A stretch of 64,000 bases of DNA from Janthinobacterium sp. UMAB-56 (GTDB lineage: Bacteria > Pseudomonadota > Gammaproteobacteria > Burkholderiales > Burkholderiaceae_D). Each line of letters begins with the position of its first letter. Positions within the stretch are counted from its first letter, which is position 1. Below, piece by piece: positions 61,648 through 64,000 of the stretch. Position numbers and translations under genes: made by a program. The stretch is from assembly GCF_900095265.1 (NCBI RefSeq), contig NZ_LT607651.1, positions 550,660-614,659 of the forward strand, given 5' to 3'. Under the pieces are notes generated by a model. That model did not search any database and had not been told where the DNA came from. It was given only the letters and a program-made list of their open reading frames with translations.

Positions 61648-62112
61648 TCACCACCGTGAAAACGGCTGGCGGATCAAATTCGCGTTATAGTAACGCGCAT
61701 CGCCCGACACTTCGGCGCCGACCCAGTCGGGTTTCTCGAAGGGCTGGTCTTCCGAAGCCAGTTCGATCTCGGCCACCACCAGGCCCGCATTGGCGCCCAG
61801 GAACTCGTCGACTTCCCACACCATGCCAGCGTAGCCGATGCGGTGACGGTACTTTTCGATCAGCGGCTGTTCGCACAGGCCGTCGAGCAGTTCGGCGGCG
61901 TCGGCCAGCGGGATAGGATATTCCCACTCGCCGCGCGTCGCGCCCACGTTCGCCCCCTTGATGGTCAGCATCGCCTGCTCGCCTTCGATACGCACGCGCA
62001 CCACGCGCTCGCGCGCGGACGATAAATAACCCTGGCGCAGCAGGACCGGCTGGCCCAGGCCGCGCCAGGCATCGCCTTGCAACAGGAACTTACGCTCGAT
62101 CTCGACGCCCAT
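61648..62112 (-). CDS. CYTH-domain protein (triphosphatase family)
   Basis: The 154-residue protein begins with the MGVEIERKFLL signature giving the ExExK metal/triphosphate-binding motif, then the beta-strand tunnel (RVRIEGEQAMLTIKG, EWEYPIPLADAAELL, and VWEVDEFLGANAGLVVAEIE). The family hydrolyses tripolyphosphate or related triphosphates. The ATG at 62112 is preferred over the TTG at 62118. It lies 12 bp after the M14 gene, so the two may be co-transcribed. Confidence 0.88.
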   Translation of the reverse strand: MGVEIERKFLLQGDAWRGLGQPVLLRQGYLSSARERVVRVRIEGEQAMLTIKGANVGATRGEWEYPIPLADAAELLDGLCEQPLIEKYRHRIGYAGMVWEVDEFLGANAGLVVAEIELASEDQPFEKPDWVGAEVSGDARYYNANLIRQPFSRW

Positions 62113-62124
62113 GATCAACGCCGC

Positions 62125-63246
62125 TCAATCCAGCGACAGCAGGATAGGCTGCAGCATGGCCGCGCCCAGGGCTGCGCTGCGCGCGCCATTCCAGCCCACG
62201 GCCGGATCAGGCAAGTCGGCGTTTTCCTTGAACGGCATTTCCAGGGTCAGTGCCAGGCAGCCGAAGTGGTGGCCGATGTATTTCGATGCCAGGGTCAGCA
62301 TGTCCGACTTGTACTTGCTGGCCGCATAGCCGAATTTATCCTGGAAGTCGGGGCTGGCCTGCTTGTAGCGCTCGATGAAGGCTTTCTGGTGCGCCGCTTG
62401 GGCAGGCGTAAAGTTTTCCAGCATTTCATTGCCGGCCACAAAATTGTACGGCAGCGCTTCATCGCCATGGATGTCGAAGAACATGTCGACGCCCGTTTCG
62501 TGGATCTTGTTTTTCACGCACAGCACTTCCGGGCTGGACTCCAGCGATGGCGTCATCCATTCGCGGTTCAGGTTGGCGCCAGCCGCATTCGTGCGCAGGT
62601 TGCCGCGGATGGAACCGTCCGGGTTCATGTTTGGCACGATGTGGAACACGGCGCGCTGCAAGAGCTTGCGCGCGATCGGATTGGCGTCGTCCAGCAGCGA
62701 GTCGATGAGGCCTTCGACAAACCATTCGGCCATCGATTCGCCCGGATGCTGGCGCGCGATGACCCAGATTTTCTTTTCCGCCTGCGGGTTGCCGATGGTG
62801 ACCATGTTCATGTCGCGGCCATCGACCGTGCTGCCCAGGTCAGAGACGCGCGCCAGCGGATGCTCGGCCACTTCGCCCAGCAGGCGCAAATGGCGTTCCC
62901 ACGAATACGGCTCGAAATAGGCGTAGTACACGCTGTCGAGTTCCGGCGTGTGCGAGATCGTCATGACCTGGCCGTCGAACGCGGTCGGCACGCGGAACCA
63001 GTTTTCGCTGTCGTAGCTGGCCACGGCCTGGTAGCCTTCATAGCCGGCCGGATAGGTGGCCTGGCCCGCGTTCAGGATGCGCAGCGTGCATGCCTGGTCA
63101 CGCGCGCCCTGCAGGCGAAAGTGGAACCACTGGTGGATGTCGGCGTGGCTATCCTTGCGCAAGTTCAGGTCGATGGCGTTGGCGCTGGTGGCGTTCACCA
63201 CCTCGATGGCGCCCGAGTCGAAGTTCTGGCTGATTTTAATGGTCAT
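62125..63246 (-). CDS. M14-family carboxypeptidase (cytosolic carboxypeptidase-like)
   Basis: The 373-residue zinc peptidase has an N-terminal beta domain and the M14 site: HxxE in ARQHPGESMAEWFVEGL, NPDG in IVPNMNPDGSIRG, and DIHGDEALPYNF, with the catalytic Glu in LTLEMPFKENADL. The protein resembles CCP-type carboxypeptidases, which trim C-terminal amino acids; no signal peptide is present. The ATG at 63246 was chosen over the open frame to 63309. Confidence 0.88.
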   Translation of the reverse strand: MTIKISQNFDSGAIEVVNATSANAIDLNLRKDSHADIHQWFHFRLQGARDQACTLRILNAGQATYPAGYEGYQAVASYDSENWFRVPTAFDGQVMTISHTPELDSVYYAYFEPYSWERHLRLLGEVAEHPLARVSDLGSTVDGRDMNMVTIGNPQAEKKIWVIARQHPGESMAEWFVEGLIDSLLDDANPIARKLLQRAVFHIVPNMNPDGSIRGNLRTNAAGANLNREWMTPSLESSPEVLCVKNKIHETGVDMFFDIHGDEALPYNFVAGNEMLENFTPAQAAHQKAFIERYKQASPDFQDKFGYAASKYKSDMLTLASKYIGHHFGCLALTLEMPFKENADLPDPAVGWNGARSAALGAAMLQPILLSLD

Positions 63247-63548
63247 GTAATGATCCCGTCCTAGGTAAGTGTTCCGGCGTCGCCTCGTGGGCCACCGCCG
63301 TTGCGCCAAAAAACGCAGTGTAAGCTATCCCGCTATTTTCCGCCCTTTGCCCCCGTTCGCAAAGCCTGGGCAGGCGATTTATGCACCAATCCGGGGCATC
63401 GATGGAAAAGTGCCGGGCAAAAAGGGCGAAAAATCGGTCCGCTGTCGCCAAGACCGGACAAAAAACTGAATTGTAACAATGCCAGACACATTGGCAGCGC
63501 ATCGCCCCCCTATAATTCTTGCTTTCATAGAGTCGCCAGGAAAGAGTC
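63247..63548. other. 302-bp divergent gap between M14 gene and TetR gene
   Basis: No credible gene is present. It contains the probable TetR promoter with a TATAAT at 63511-63516 and the inverted repeat TGCCA-N7-TGGCA at 63480-63496 just upstream, which could be an autoregulatory operator. Confidence 0.55.
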
Positions 63549-64000
63549 GTGGACAAGAAGTTGACCAATATTCAGGAAAGAAAATTACGCGAGGCCCAGG
63601 CGCGGCGCGAGCACATCATCGACGTCGTCAAGGATCTCATCAAGAAGGGCGGCGCGCGCGCCGTCTCCATCCGCAAGGTGGCCGAGGCGGCCGGCTTTTC
63701 CACCACCGTCGTATACGCCCTGTTCCGCGACAAGGCCACCCTGATCGCCCAGGCCATGGACAAGGACTTGCTGGAACTGGTGCGCGCCATGCGCACGGCT
63801 TGCGCCAGCAGCACTGACCCGTGGGAACGCATCCGCCTGGTCGGCCGCGCCTACATCGAATACGGCTTCCAGCATCCCGACGAGTATTCACTGATCTTCA
63901 TGGAATTGCGCCCGCATGCGGAGATCGACGCCGTTGACGTCGAGCACGGCAATATCGAGCAGGACCCGTATGCCTATGCGCTGCACCTGTTCGGCGAACT
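63549..64000 (+). CDS. TetR/AcrR-family regulator (3' end outside window)
   Basis: The visible 150 residues from a GTG start hold the TetR DNA-binding domain: a helix starting REHIIDVVKDLIKKGG, the HTH SIRKVAEAAGFSTTVVYALF and the recognition helix tail RDKATLIAQAMDKDL. The rest, with AYIEYGFQHPDEYSLIFMEL, looks like a WHG-type ligand domain. The ribosome site AGGAAAG precedes the GTG by 5 nt. The gene continues beyond the window. Confidence 0.9.
   Translation, partial: MDKKLTNIQERKLREAQARREHIIDVVKDLIKKGGARAVSIRKVAEAAGFSTTVVYALFRDKATLIAQAMDKDLLELVRAMRTACASSTDPWERIRLVGRAYIEYGFQHPDEYSLIFMELRPHAEIDAVDVEHGNIEQDPYAYALHLFGE

Overview
The window is chromosomal DNA of a high-GC betaproteobacterium, most likely an Oxalobacteraceae member of the Janthinobacterium/Massilia/Duganella group. 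The basis is gene order and protein character: hfq-hflX-hflK-hflC-hisZ-purA, der-bamB-yfgM-hisS-ispG-rodZ-pilF-rlmN-ndk, rpoS-nlpD-pcm-surE, odhA-odhB-lpdA, and a TCA cluster holding gltA, sdhE, sdhBADC, a GntR regulator, mdh, a CoA ester lyase and acnA. The species assignment is inference; no rRNA or tRNA gene was found. All identifications come from reading the protein sequences by eye, without database searches.

Layout. Positions 1-4,900 are accessory: a truncated MFS permease with a divergent FadR-type regulator, a flavin reductase-like protein, a TonB-like anchored protein with a Ser-Glu hexanucleotide repeat, and an overlapping GNAT/WD40/NIPSNAP set. Positions 4,961-21,893 are housekeeping genes, nearly all on the minus strand, for purine and histidine metabolism, membrane protease control, RNA chaperoning, ribosome assembly, outer-membrane assembly, isoprenoids, cell shape, type IV pili and rRNA modification. 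Positions 22,116-31,457 hold a YccA-family membrane protein, a JmjC-like protein, a secreted chitinase, rlmD, and the stationary-phase block rpoS-nlpD-pcm-surE.

Positions 31,552-34,643 hold the most unusual module: a TIR-domain protein followed 20 bp later by a ParA/MinD-like ATPase with a variant P-loop fused to kinesin-light-chain-type TPRs. It sits between surE and a DinG-family helicase. It resembles prokaryotic TIR signalling or defence gene pairs and is the best candidate for an undescribed system.

Positions 34,911-45,369 carry the helicase, small proteins, zapE and the 2-oxoglutarate dehydrogenase operon, which contains an inserted SHOCT-PspC gene. Positions 45,627-47,791 hold a LysR regulator, an NAD(P)H oxidoreductase and an HxlR regulator with a matching palindrome. 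Positions 47,944-60,037 are the TCA-cycle cluster, with a perfect 16-bp palindrome between its GntR regulator and mdh. The window ends with a DUF2863 protein, a CYTH phosphatase, an M14 carboxypeptidase and the start of a TetR regulator.

Together, the citrate synthase, aconitase, 2-oxoglutarate dehydrogenase, succinate dehydrogenase and malate dehydrogenase genes cover most of the oxidative TCA cycle. No CRISPR array, insertion sequence, prophage or RNA gene was recognised.
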